Origin: SZUA-584 sp040768905
GTDB lineage: Bacteria; Bacillota; Clostridia; Christensenellales; SZUA-584
NCBI GenBank assembly: GCA_040768905.1
Contig: JAXGMA010000001.1
Span: forward strand, 1,302,001-1,366,000
Reading direction: 5' to 3'
DNA length: 64,000 nucleotides
Shown: positions 8,201 through 16,508 of the stretch, piece by piece
Layout of the letters: each line of letters begins with the position of its first letter
Numbering within the stretch: the stretch's first letter is position 1
Notes under the pieces: generated by a model
Databases searched by the model: none
Told to the model about the DNA's origin: nothing
Seen by the model: only the letters and a program-made list of their open reading frames with translations
Position numbers and translations under genes: made by a program

Positions 8201-9319
8201 ATGGGATATGAGAAAGAACTGCGTGTCCTGCGCGACAAGATCGACAGTATAGATGCCCGGCTTGTGCCGCTGTTTGAGGCACGCATGCAAGTCTCGGATG
8301 AAATCGCGGATGTCAAGCAGCGCTACGGCCGGCCTGTGTTTGATGCAGACCGGGAGAACAATGTGATGGAACGCGCTCTTTCGCATTTGACGGACTCAAG
8401 CAGCGATGCAGAAGCGCGCCGCTTTTTTCGCGCGCTGATGGATCTGAGCAAGCAGCGCCAGGGCACACACTTTGAAAAACTTGACGACATCGCGGCCGAT
8501 GAAACGCCGGCTATCGGGCATCTTGGCCTCAAAGGCTCGTTTTCTCATATAGCCGCCTTGGAGGCTTTTGGCACCGACGCGCCGCTCAAAAGCTTTGACA
8601 CATTCGAGGCAATGTTTGAAGCCCTGCGCATTGGTGAGATCGGGCGTGCCATACTGCCTGCCGAAAATACGGAAACGGGGAGCATCACAGCGGTCGTTGA
8701 TCTGCTCGCACGATATGGCTACTTTATCATAGCAGAACGATTGCTCAAAGTGTCGCACAGCCTTCTTGGCCTCCCGGGTGCAGGCCTTGAGCAGATCAGG
8801 GAAGTATATTCGCATCCCGAGCCCATTGTCCAATGCAGCCGCTTTTTGTTGAGCCATCCGGGTATCGTCTCGCATCCGGCGCTCAGCACTGCGCAGGCTG
8901 CCAGTCAGGTCGCGCAGATGGGCAATAAGACAGTCGGCTGCATCGCCTCATCGCTGGCAGCGCAAATATACGGGCTTGAGGTGCTTTCAGAGAATATCCA
9001 AAACAGCAGCGGCAACTCCACGCGTTTTGTCGTTGTTGCCAGAAAGCCGAAAATGACGGGCGCCTGCGACAAGACGAGCATCGTATTCAAGCTTGACCAT
9101 CGGCCGGGTTCTCTTTTTGAATTGCTGCACCTGTTTTCGAATATCAACATCTTAAAGCTTGAGTCCCGGCCGCTTGCGGGACGCCCTTTTGAATACCTTT
9201 TCCATCTTGATTTTGAAGGCAGCACAGATGATGAAAAAATCTCACAGGTGCTTGCGGAGGCCAAAAAACATGCCGCCGAGCTTGTGTGGCTTGGCTCGTA
9301 TCCGCGCATGACGCTTTAA
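8201..9319 (+). CDS. pheA: Bifunctional chorismate mutase / prephenate dehydratase (P-protein)
   Basis: Converts chorismate to prephenate and then phenylpyruvate. Residues ~1-90 are an AroQ-type chorismate mutase helix domain (LRDKIDSIDARLVPLFEARM). Residues ~105-285 are the prephenate dehydratase lobes, with GHLGLKGSFSHIAALEAFG, PAENTETGSI and NSSGNSTRFVVV, the Thr-Arg-Phe catalytic stretch. Residues ~290-372 form an ACT domain with ESRP and the GSLFELL loop, the phenylalanine-binding regulatory site. Together with tyrA this equips the operon for both Phe and Tyr from chorismate. Confidence 0.94.
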   Translation: MGYEKELRVLRDKIDSIDARLVPLFEARMQVSDEIADVKQRYGRPVFDADRENNVMERALSHLTDSSSDAEARRFFRALMDLSKQRQGTHFEKLDDIAADETPAIGHLGLKGSFSHIAALEAFGTDAPLKSFDTFEAMFEALRIGEIGRAILPAENTETGSITAVVDLLARYGYFIIAERLLKVSHSLLGLPGAGLEQIREVYSHPEPIVQCSRFLLSHPGIVSHPALSTAQAASQVAQMGNKTVGCIASSLAAQIYGLEVLSENIQNSSGNSTRFVVVARKPKMTGACDKTSIVFKLDHRPGSLFELLHLFSNINILKLESRPLAGRPFEYLFHLDFEGSTDDEKISQVLAEAKKHAAELVWLGSYPRMTL

Positions 9320-9330
9320 GGAGAAGACAG

Positions 9331-10632
9331 ATGATAAAAGCAGGCCTTATCGGCGGTAAACTATCGCACAGCCTTTCACCTCAGGTGCATCAAAAATACT
9401 GGCATCTTATCGGAAAACAGGGGCAATATGCACTCCTGGAAACGCCTGCGGATAAACTTTCTGAACTGCTTGACGCGCTTACTGAGAAAGGATATATAGG
9501 AGCCAATGTCACGATTCCGCACAAAAAAGCTGTCATGCGGCATCTTGATGTGCTCTCCCCTGAAGCAGACGCCATCGGTGCGGTCAATACCATTCATTTT
9601 TCAGACGGACGGCGCATTGGCTACAACACAGACTATTTTGGGCTTTTGTCTACGCTGCTGCGCTTTGGGATGCCTCTTTGCAACAAGCGCGTCGTCATTC
9701 TCGGGACGGGCGGCGCCGCTGTCTGCGCATTTTGCCTTTCCAAAGATCAAGGCGCATCTGAGGTGCTGGTCATAAGCCGCCAGCCGCAAAAGGCCGACAA
9801 ACGGCTCGGTGCTTTAGGTTATGACGCGCTCGAAGCACTTGACAGCATCGATGTGCTCATCAACACGACTCCGTCCGGGATGTTTCCTGACATAAAAAGC
9901 TGCCCCGTTTCCGTCGCGGTGATACAAAAATGCAAAGCCGTTGCGGATGTCATTTATAACCCTGAGCAAACACAGCTATTAAAAAAGGCCGCAGAGATGG
10001 GCAAGCCATGCGCAGGCGGCCTTTGGATGTTGTGTGCGCAGGCGCTCAAGGCACAGGAAATCTGGCTTGGGCGCGCTTATGACGCGTCTCTTTGCGCCAG
10101 CATATTCAATGCGCTGCGGACAAAACCTGACCGCACCAACATCGTGCTGATCGGTATGCCGGGCAGCGGCAAAACCACGGTTGGACACATCCTTTCAAAA
10201 AGGCTCGGCCGCGAATATGCAGATACAGATATGCTTGTTGAAGCGTCCCACGGGCGCATACAGGACATCTTTGCCAAAAGCGGTGAAGCGGCTTTCCGCG
10301 CGCTTGAGCTTACTGCGGCGCGCGGCGCTGCAGCGAAGACACGCGCCGTTATTTCCACAGGCGGCGGCATCGTTCTGACACAAGCGTCAATGGAGGCGCT
10401 GCGGGAAACAGGCATCATCGTATACATCGACCGCCCGATGGAGCTTCTTCTTTGCGAAGTGGATACTGCCGACCGGCCGCTGCTGGCCGGAGGACGCCAG
10501 CGTCTCATTTCACTTTTTTCTCAAAGGCGCATGCTTTATCAAAAATATGCCGATATCACAGTACAAAACGCTGCTGACGCTGCGCAATGTGTAGATGATA
10601 TCGTCAAAAAACTTAAGGAGTATAAATCATGA
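9331..10632 (+). CDS. aroE-aroK: Fused shikimate dehydrogenase - shikimate kinase
   Basis: One 433-residue chain covers two pathway steps. Residues 1-~265 are AroE: the shikimate-binding SHSLSP near 12-17, NVTIPHKK at 59-66 with catalytic Lys65, Asp101 in YNTDYFG, and the NADP loop GTGGAA at 125-130. Residues ~268-433 are AroK: the P-loop GMPGSGKT at 275-282, DTD at 298-300 and GGG at 344-346. The start is ATG 9331, six bases after AAGGAG; an upstream in-frame start at 9286 lies inside pheA and is rejected. No separate aroK is present in the operon, so the fusion completes the set. The order of domains is dehydrogenase first, kinase second. Confidence 0.93.
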   Translation: MIKAGLIGGKLSHSLSPQVHQKYWHLIGKQGQYALLETPADKLSELLDALTEKGYIGANVTIPHKKAVMRHLDVLSPEADAIGAVNTIHFSDGRRIGYNTDYFGLLSTLLRFGMPLCNKRVVILGTGGAAVCAFCLSKDQGASEVLVISRQPQKADKRLGALGYDALEALDSIDVLINTTPSGMFPDIKSCPVSVAVIQKCKAVADVIYNPEQTQLLKKAAEMGKPCAGGLWMLCAQALKAQEIWLGRAYDASLCASIFNALRTKPDRTNIVLIGMPGSGKTTVGHILSKRLGREYADTDMLVEASHGRIQDIFAKSGEAAFRALELTAARGAAAKTRAVISTGGGIVLTQASMEALRETGIIVYIDRPMELLLCEVDTADRPLLAGGRQRLISLFSQRRMLYQKYADITVQNAADAAQCVDDIVKKLKEYKS

Positions 10633-11072
10633 AAATACTCGTCATCAACGGCCCGAATATCAATCTGCTTGGCGCGCGCGAACCGGATATATACGGCAAA
10701 CTTGATTATGCAGCGCTGCAGAGTGCGCTTTTGGAATTCGCACAAGCCAACGGCATCACGCTTGATATGTTCCAGTCAAATATTGAAGGCGTTTTGATCG
10801 ATAAAATCCAGCAGGCCTTTGGCAGTTATGACGGCATTGTCATCAACCCGGGCGCGTACACACATTACAGCATCGCGATACTCGATGCCTTAAAAGCATG
10901 CCCTGTACCCGCCATCGAAGTGCATTTGAGCCACATTGCGTCAAGGGAGGATTTTCGGCATAAATCCGTGACCGCGGGCGGCTGCATCGGCCAGATCAGC
11001 GGCCTTGGGTTTGATTCTTATCTGCTTGCCATCAAAGCGCATGTAAACCGCATCAGCGAACGCAATCAATAA
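10629..11072 (+). CDS. aroQ: Type II 3-dehydroquinate dehydratase
   Basis: Dehydrates 3-dehydroquinate to dehydroshikimate. NGPNINLLGAREPDIYG at the N-terminus holds the catalytic Tyr and Arg loop. NPGAYTHYSIAILDAL and EVHLSHIASREDFRHKS carry the conserved Asn, His and Arg residues. The length of 147 aa is standard. Its start overlaps the aroE-aroK stop. The frame stays open for 65 more codons after its TAA (see the next entry). Confidence 0.95.
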   Translation: MKILVINGPNINLLGAREPDIYGKLDYAALQSALLEFAQANGITLDMFQSNIEGVLIDKIQQAFGSYDGIVINPGAYTHYSIAILDALKACPVPAIEVHLSHIASREDFRHKSVTAGGCIGQISGLGFDSYLLAIKAHVNRISERNQ

Positions 11073-11099
11073 TATAAAGAATCCTTTTCCAGCTTGAGC

Positions 11100-11267
11100 G
11101 TGGAAAAGAATGTTGATAAGGCGGGCGCTTCATTCGCCGCCATTGAAACGGTGTTCACCGGTGAAGCCGCCGACAGCGATTCCGGCACCGTGATGACTAT
11201 CGTGGGCATAGCTGAAAGCATTTTAAAAGTGATCCTCAACTATTTTTCCAGCAAGGAAAAAGAATAG
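11100..11267 (+). CDS. Possible small protein or aroQ 3' tail (55 codons)
   Basis: After the aroQ TAA the same frame runs open to TAG at 11265. GTG at 11100 or TTG at 11094 could start a 55-57 residue peptide. It contains FAAIETVFTGEAADSD and TIVGIAESILKVILNYFSS, an amphipathic or weakly hydrophobic C-terminal helix, and ends in a charged tail. I recognise no family. There is no good ribosome-binding site, so translation would need re-initiation after aroQ or stop readthrough. It lies before the operon terminator and would be on the aro mRNA. It may be a decayed gene end. Confidence 0.3.
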   Translation: MEKNVDKAGASFAAIETVFTGEAADSDSGTVMTIVGIAESILKVILNYFSSKEKE

Positions 11268-11280
11268 GTCACAGACGATA

Positions 11281-11309
11281 AAGGGTGCCGAATACGGCAT
11301 CCTTTTTTT
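11281..11309 (+). terminator. Intrinsic terminator of the aro operon
   Basis: AAGGGTGCCG / CGGCATCCTT, a 10-bp stem with one wobble pair and an AATA loop, followed by a run of T to 11309. It sits 14 bases after the stop of the small ORF. Confidence 0.88.
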
Positions 11310-11377
11310 GTTATAGATTGACCTTGGGCAGGCTGAATCAAACAGATCCATTGTGCCAACCAAGAATGCAATGTATT

Positions 11378-12361
11378 TTATAAATCCAGCTGAGAGAGCG
11401 TGGCCGGCATTTCATGTTTGGTGTTGACCTTGTCAGGGCCGGTCACCAGATCAAAACAGGAAATAACCAGCATCCCCCGCCATACGCACGGCTCGCCGGG
11501 TTGGTCGAGTTCTCCGTTGAATCCGTCTGAATCGGGGCTCTGCGCAATACGTGTTACTTCCCCGTTTGGATTGACTTTTGCTATCGCATTGGCTGAAAAA
11601 TCAGCGATATACAAATTGCCGTCTTCGTCAAACATCATGCCGTCGGTGGTTTGAAGTTCTTTTGGATTCTTTGCCCACACTTTGTTTTCCCGCACGCTTC
11701 CGTCTTCATTGAACGTGATCTTATGCACCGCTCCGTCACCGAAGTTGCCGACATAGAGATTGCCGTCCCTGTCAAATGCGATGCCGTCCGCACCGTACTG
11801 GCACTCCGTGTTTTGTGTGATGAATGTTGTTAAGATATTTGTGTCATCGAGCGTATTGTCGATCTGTATATTTTCATCGTCCAGACGGAATTTGTACACA
11901 CAGCTGACCAGCAGTCCGGAAGGGTCTTTGACTTTCGACATCAGGCTCTGCGTTACATATAAATGATCCCCGAGTATGCGCACGCCGTTTGGATGCTCCA
12001 TGCCGTCAGCGATGACCGTCGTTTTGACCACTTTATTGTCTTTGATTTTTATGCGCAGCATGCGCCCCTTGTAAAGCAGCTCCTCCGCGCCTGACCATCC
12101 CTGGTTGTCACATATATAAATGTCCCCGTCCTCACCAATGGCTATGCCCATCGGCCTTGAGACTCCGGTTTGCGGGTGAACAGGCACGTCGACCCATTTG
12201 GTGATATTTTTTTCCTTATCTATCCGCACAAGGCAGCCGGACATCTTCACATCCGCAAAATTCGGGCAGGAAAGTATTAGATCCCCGTCCTTGTCCACGG
12301 CCATACCGTCCGGAGTGCAAATGTAATCCGGCAATAATGCGAAAAGTTTTGGTTCCTGCAT
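11378..12361 (-). CDS. SMP-30/gluconolactonase-like beta-propeller protein
   Basis: A 327-residue protein built of repeated propeller strands of the type DGIAFDRDGNLYVGNFGDG and DGMMFDEDGNLYIADFSANA, like SMP-30/LRE lactonases and NHL proteins. HPNGV in the middle resembles the metal-site Asn region of the lactonases. No signal peptide is visible, so it should be cytosolic. It is the last gene of an operon with a polyol-type dehydrogenase and a xylulokinase-like kinase, which makes a sugar-lactone hydrolase plausible, but the substrate is unknown. Confidence 0.78.
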   Translation of the reverse strand: MQEPKLFALLPDYICTPDGMAVDKDGDLILSCPNFADVKMSGCLVRIDKEKNITKWVDVPVHPQTGVSRPMGIAIGEDGDIYICDNQGWSGAEELLYKGRMLRIKIKDNKVVKTTVIADGMEHPNGVRILGDHLYVTQSLMSKVKDPSGLLVSCVYKFRLDDENIQIDNTLDDTNILTTFITQNTECQYGADGIAFDRDGNLYVGNFGDGAVHKITFNEDGSVRENKVWAKNPKELQTTDGMMFDEDGNLYIADFSANAIAKVNPNGEVTRIAQSPDSDGFNGELDQPGEPCVWRGMLVISCFDLVTGPDKVNTKHEMPATLSQLDL

Positions 12362-12380
12362 TTTTCATTCTCCTTTTATT

Positions 12381-13898
12381 CTAAATTTTTGCCAATTCGC
12401 TGTAGACCTCTTCCAGCGCGGTGTATGCCTTTTCAAAGACGGCTTTGAGCTTAGCATATTTCTCAGTGTTTTCGCTTTTCGGCGCAACGGTCTTGACTGC
12501 ATAGTTGAATCTTTCAGCTTCATGGAACCCTGAAAGCTCTCCGATGGCAACACCGGCAGTGATGGCGGCCCCCATCGAAGTGGCTTCCTCAAGGCTTTTC
12601 ATCTTCAGAATGTTCATGCCGAATACGTCCGCAAGTATCTGCCTTTGTATGCTCCCCTTAGCCATTCCTCCGATCACGAGCATTTCCGAAATTGCGATAT
12701 CTTTTTTGAGAATACTGAGTATGATATCAAGGTTCATGGCGATGCCCTCGATCACGCTTCTGAGCAAGTCGCTGCGTTTGTGCTCCATCTTGAGGCCGAT
12801 AAAAGCACCGCGCGCATCCGGGTTCCATCTTGGGCTTCTCTCCCCCAGCAGATACGGCAAAAACAGAAGCGCGTTCGAGCCCGCTTCCGCCTTCTCAATT
12901 TCCATGTTGATGAACTCATACGGGCTTTTACCCTCTTCTTTTGCTCTTTGCTGCTCATATTTACAGATCTCATTCTTCACCCAGTTGAACGCAGCGCCTG
13001 CTGTCTGCATCGTTCCGCACGGCGCCACATAGCCAGGCACTATATGCGCCCAGTTGAATGTACGCATCTTTGCATCAAATACCGGTTCTTTGCTTGTTGT
13101 GCATATCCATGATGAAGACCCAAGACAGCTGTAGGTTTTTCCTTCCGACACAGACCCGGCACCCACCGATGCGCACATACCGTCGCCGCCGCCGACAACG
13201 ACTTTGGTACCCGGCGCAAGCCCGCATTCCTGTGCGATGACGGGCTGTACTTCGCCGGCAATGTATGTCGACTCTACCGCTTTTGGCATTTTGTCCCCGT
13301 CAACACCTGCGGCATCCAATATTTTTTCAGACCATGCAAATCTATTTAAATCAAAGGCATTTGTGCTTGAAGCGTCTGAATAATCCGTTAAAAACTTTCC
13401 GGTCAGTTTATACACGATATAGTCTTTCGCATTGAGCATCTTATATGTGTTTTTATAAACTTGCGGCTCATTGTCTTTTATCCACATCAGTTTTTCGATA
13501 CCGTATGAACAGCTGATCCTGTGCCCGACTGTCTTGTAGAAATCCCAAGGATCGATTTTTTCTTTAATATGATTCTCTTGCTTTGTTGATCTCATGTCTG
13601 CCCATATGATCGATGGGTACAAAGGCTTTCCGTTTTTATCAACGCACAAACAACCCATCATCTGGCCGGAAAAAGATACAGCCAGCACATCTTTTTTTTC
13701 AATGCCGCTTAAAAGCTGCTTTGTGCTTAAACAGATGGCCTTCCACCAGTCGTCAGGGTTCTGCTCAGCCCAGTTCGCGTTGTAGTACCGGGTATCATAA
13801 GAGCTGGTGACGCTGCCGATAAGCTCTCCTTCCACCGAAAAAAGCGTGGCTTTGTTTCCTGAAGTTCCAACATCATGGGCCAGCAGATACTTTTTCAT
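12381..13898 (-). CDS. FGGY-family carbohydrate kinase, xylulokinase-like
   Basis: A 505-aa kinase with the two ASKHA halves. The N-terminal phosphate loop is DVGTSGNKATLFS near residue 9. SGQMMGCLCVD and IWADMRS are substrate-side motifs typical of xylulokinases, and GGGDGMCASVGAGS and GGMAKGSIQRQILADVFG are the ATP-side motifs. It would phosphorylate a ketopentose or similar sugar. The start has GGAG upstream. It is flanked in the same operon by a Zn-dehydrogenase that could make the ketose and an SMP-30-like protein. xylB is possible, but FGGY specificity cannot be assigned reliably by eye. Confidence 0.87.
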   Translation of the reverse strand: MKKYLLAHDVGTSGNKATLFSVEGELIGSVTSSYDTRYYNANWAEQNPDDWWKAICLSTKQLLSGIEKKDVLAVSFSGQMMGCLCVDKNGKPLYPSIIWADMRSTKQENHIKEKIDPWDFYKTVGHRISCSYGIEKLMWIKDNEPQVYKNTYKMLNAKDYIVYKLTGKFLTDYSDASSTNAFDLNRFAWSEKILDAAGVDGDKMPKAVESTYIAGEVQPVIAQECGLAPGTKVVVGGGDGMCASVGAGSVSEGKTYSCLGSSSWICTTSKEPVFDAKMRTFNWAHIVPGYVAPCGTMQTAGAAFNWVKNEICKYEQQRAKEEGKSPYEFINMEIEKAEAGSNALLFLPYLLGERSPRWNPDARGAFIGLKMEHKRSDLLRSVIEGIAMNLDIILSILKKDIAISEMLVIGGMAKGSIQRQILADVFGMNILKMKSLEEATSMGAAITAGVAIGELSGFHEAERFNYAVKTVAPKSENTEKYAKLKAVFEKAYTALEEVYSELAKI

Positions 13899-13947
13899 TT
13901 TTTACTCTCCTTAAAAGCAAAGTGACTTTTTATTGATAAAGTTTGGG

Positions 13948-14994
13948 CTAATATTTGATCACGATCTTTTTACACGGTTCTTTTCTTGCGATGATATCAA
14001 AAGCGTCCTTGATGTCCTTGAATTCTATCACATGCGAAATAAAATCTCTTGGTTTTAACAGCCCAAGCTCGATCCAGTTCATGATTTGGCTGTGTGCAGC
14101 AGCCTCTTGCGCTTTATCCGGAAATTGCTGGAATTTTAAATTCCAGTTGTACGGCGCTTTGCTCCAATCGAGTTTCATGGACAGATCGGGAGAAATCCCG
14201 TAAGTGCAGATCGCCCCTCCGTCTTTGATAAGACGCATGCCTTCTTTGATGAGCGCATTCATACCGACGGCATCCAGCGAAAAATCTACCCCGTCTTTGC
14301 AGATGCCGCGCACGATTTCATAAGGATCGGCCATTCTGCTGTTGTATGCATAATCTGCCCCGGCTTTTTTTGCTTCTTCGATCTTTTCATCCATGATGTC
14401 GAAGACGATGATGGGCGCCAGCCCCAATATTTTTGCAAATCTCACAAAAGAAAGCCCGACCGGCCCTGCGCCGAAAACAACAAGGCTCTTGTTCGCGGCA
14501 AACCCAAACTTCTTCGTCGCCGCAAGCACCTCCCTGAATGTGATGATCACGACTGCTTCTAAAGGGTCAATGTCTTTTGGAAGCTTTGTCTGTGTGTAAT
14601 AAAACTCGCCGAAACCGTCAGCCCCCGGCCCCTGGCCGTTGTTCGCCATGGCCTTCCAGTCGCCGCAAATCGCATACTCTGAAAATGCGCCCCAATATGA
14701 TGCGTATCCGTCCAAATTGCCTTCAACAAACGGAAGCATGACGATATCGCCGATTTGGAAGCTGGTCACGTTTTTCCCGACCTCCACGACCTGTCCTATC
14801 CCCTCGTGCCCCAAAAGGCAGGGGTAGTCTGAGGCTGGTATGTTTTTGAATTCACCGTGCAATATTTTGGTGTCGGTCCCATTGCATACGCCGCAAGCCA
14901 GCGTTTTCACCAATACTTTGTTTTCTGAGCATCGGGGGGTAGCCAACTCCACGATCTCAAGCTTTAAATCCTTTGTTACTGCCAAGCTTTTCAT
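13948..14994 (-). CDS. Zinc-dependent medium-chain (polyol-type) dehydrogenase
   Basis: 348 aa of the MDR superfamily. CGVCNGTDTKILHGEF holds the first catalytic zinc ligand and GHEGIGQVVEVG the second. FGAGPVGLSFVRFAKILG is the NAD-binding Rossmann turn. The usual four-Cys structural zinc lobe is not obvious. It is the first gene of the operon with the xylulokinase-like gene, so oxidation of a polyol to a ketose is the likely job. The upstream 180 bases hold a TGG-TACACT extended -10-like box (minus strand, around 15070) but no convincing -35. Confidence 0.85.
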   Translation of the reverse strand: MKSLAVTKDLKLEIVELATPRCSENKVLVKTLACGVCNGTDTKILHGEFKNIPASDYPCLLGHEGIGQVVEVGKNVTSFQIGDIVMLPFVEGNLDGYASYWGAFSEYAICGDWKAMANNGQGPGADGFGEFYYTQTKLPKDIDPLEAVVIITFREVLAATKKFGFAANKSLVVFGAGPVGLSFVRFAKILGLAPIIVFDIMDEKIEEAKKAGADYAYNSRMADPYEIVRGICKDGVDFSLDAVGMNALIKEGMRLIKDGGAICTYGISPDLSMKLDWSKAPYNWNLKFQQFPDKAQEAAAHSQIMNWIELGLLKPRDFISHVIEFKDIKDAFDIIARKEPCKKIVIKY

Positions 14995-15176
14995 TTGTTA
15001 CTCTCTCCCTGCGATTGAATAATAATAGCCTGTCCGGCTTTTTTAACTGTGTTCTCTTTAATGACCAGTGTACCATGAATGTGCGCCTGAAAACTAACTT
15101 TTTTTAAAAATAAAACTCTTATTGATCAAACAATATTGGCATGATCGAAAGAGTTGTTGATAAGTCAGAAATGCTC

Positions 15177-15211
15177 AGCAGGCCCGGATAAAAATCCGGA
15201 CCTGCTGATTG
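15177..15211 (-). terminator. Terminator at the end of the 4-hydroxybutyrate/GRE operon
   Basis: CAGCAGGCCCGGAT and ATCCGGACCTGCTG form a near-perfect inverted repeat around an AAAA (TTTT on the minus strand) loop. It follows the thiolase stop by about 20 bases in the minus direction. The T-run behind it is short, so its efficiency is uncertain. Confidence 0.65.
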
Positions 15212-15231
15212 ATCTCTATTTTTCTTTTGTT

Positions 15232-16494
15232 CTACTTGCCGACCACATACACATAGTTGGTGGTGGCTGAGCCGCCGATGTTGAGCATCAGGCCGTTTTT
15301 GGCGTCCTTCACCTGATAATCTCCGGCTTTTCCGGCAACCTGCTTATAGAGGTCAAGCATCATCCGAACACCGCTGCCGCCGACAGGATGCCCGCAGCCG
15401 ATAAGCCCGCCGCTCGGGTTGATGGGCTTGTCTCCCGTCAGTTCGGTGCGTCCGGCCTCGATCGCCTCGTACTCTTTGCCAGGCTCCGTGATACCGAAAG
15501 CGGAAACAGCCGCATATTCGCTTGAAGTAAAGCAGTCATGCGTTTCAAAGAAATCCATGTCTTCGACGCCCATCCCTGCTCTCGCATATGCTTCCTCGAC
15601 CGCTTTGCGCGTCCACGGCAGCACATACTTTTCATCCTTGGCTTCCTCGACCTTTTTGGCATAGGTGATCGGCGCAACCCTGTGCCCCCATCCTTTGATG
15701 TACGGCAAATCGCTTAAGCTAAGGCCGTTCTTCTTTGCATATTCTTTGGCATACGCTTCCGTGGCAAGGAACAGCACAGCTGCACCGTCCGTCACCTGCG
15801 AGCAGTCGGAAATGGCCAGCAGCCCGCCGACCTGTGCATTGTTGGCCGTTCCTCTGTCGTTGGCCTGCGCTTCGTCCATAAACCAGTTTCTTGCCTGCGC
15901 TTTCGGGTTTTTCTTGGCGTTTGAATAGTTCTTCGTGGAAATTTTTGCAAGCGCGCGCATGAACCTTTCCTTGTCCGGCTTGTATTTTTCAAGGATGGTG
16001 TCAGCCAGCTTGCCGAAAAGCTTCGGGAACGGGAAATCCACGCCCTTTGCTTCCTGCTCGTAGTTGGCGGCTCTTCCTAAGTAATCGCCGCAGACCTTTG
16101 CATTGACCGTCTTCATCATTTCAAAACCGAGCACCATCGCCACGTCGTAATCACCGGCGCGCAGTTTGGCAAACGCCGCGTCGATAGCGACAGAACCTGA
16201 AGCACAAGCCGACTCATACCGTGCGCTCGGCACGCCGTAAAACGCCGGGCTGACCTCTGTCAAAAACGCGCCCCAGTGGCTCTGGTCACAATAATATTCA
16301 CCCACAAAGTTGCCGATGCACGCAACGATGCGGTTTTGCTTGTTAAGTTCAATCACATCCTGCTCCGTCATGCCTACAGAAGAAAGGCCGTCTTCAACGG
16401 CTTCTTTGAGCATAGCCAAAAAGTTTTTGCCTTCTTTTGTCCAGTTCCTGCTATAATCAGTCTGGTCGCCTCCCAGTATATATACCTTCTCCAT
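15232..16494 (-). CDS. Thiolase family protein (acetyl-CoA acetyltransferase-like)
   Basis: 420 aa. YESACASGSVAID holds the acyl-accepting Cys. ETHDCFTSSEYAAV holds the active-site His, and NPSGGLIGCGHPVGGSG is the C-terminal Cys-x-Gly-His-Pro motif. The overall pattern is the SCP-x-like branch of thiolases. It would split acetoacetyl-CoA (or a longer 3-ketoacyl-CoA) with CoA into acetyl-CoA units. It is the last gene of the long minus-strand operon and follows 3-hydroxyacyl-CoA dehydrogenase by 14 bases, so it completes a beta-oxidation sequence. Confidence 0.9.
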   Translation of the reverse strand: MEKVYILGGDQTDYSRNWTKEGKNFLAMLKEAVEDGLSSVGMTEQDVIELNKQNRIVACIGNFVGEYYCDQSHWGAFLTEVSPAFYGVPSARYESACASGSVAIDAAFAKLRAGDYDVAMVLGFEMMKTVNAKVCGDYLGRAANYEQEAKGVDFPFPKLFGKLADTILEKYKPDKERFMRALAKISTKNYSNAKKNPKAQARNWFMDEAQANDRGTANNAQVGGLLAISDCSQVTDGAAVLFLATEAYAKEYAKKNGLSLSDLPYIKGWGHRVAPITYAKKVEEAKDEKYVLPWTRKAVEEAYARAGMGVEDMDFFETHDCFTSSEYAAVSAFGITEPGKEYEAIEAGRTELTGDKPINPSGGLIGCGHPVGGSGVRMMLDLYKQVAGKAGDYQVKDAKNGLMLNIGGSATTNYVYVVGK

Positions 16495-16508
16495 GAATAT
16501 TCTCCTTT

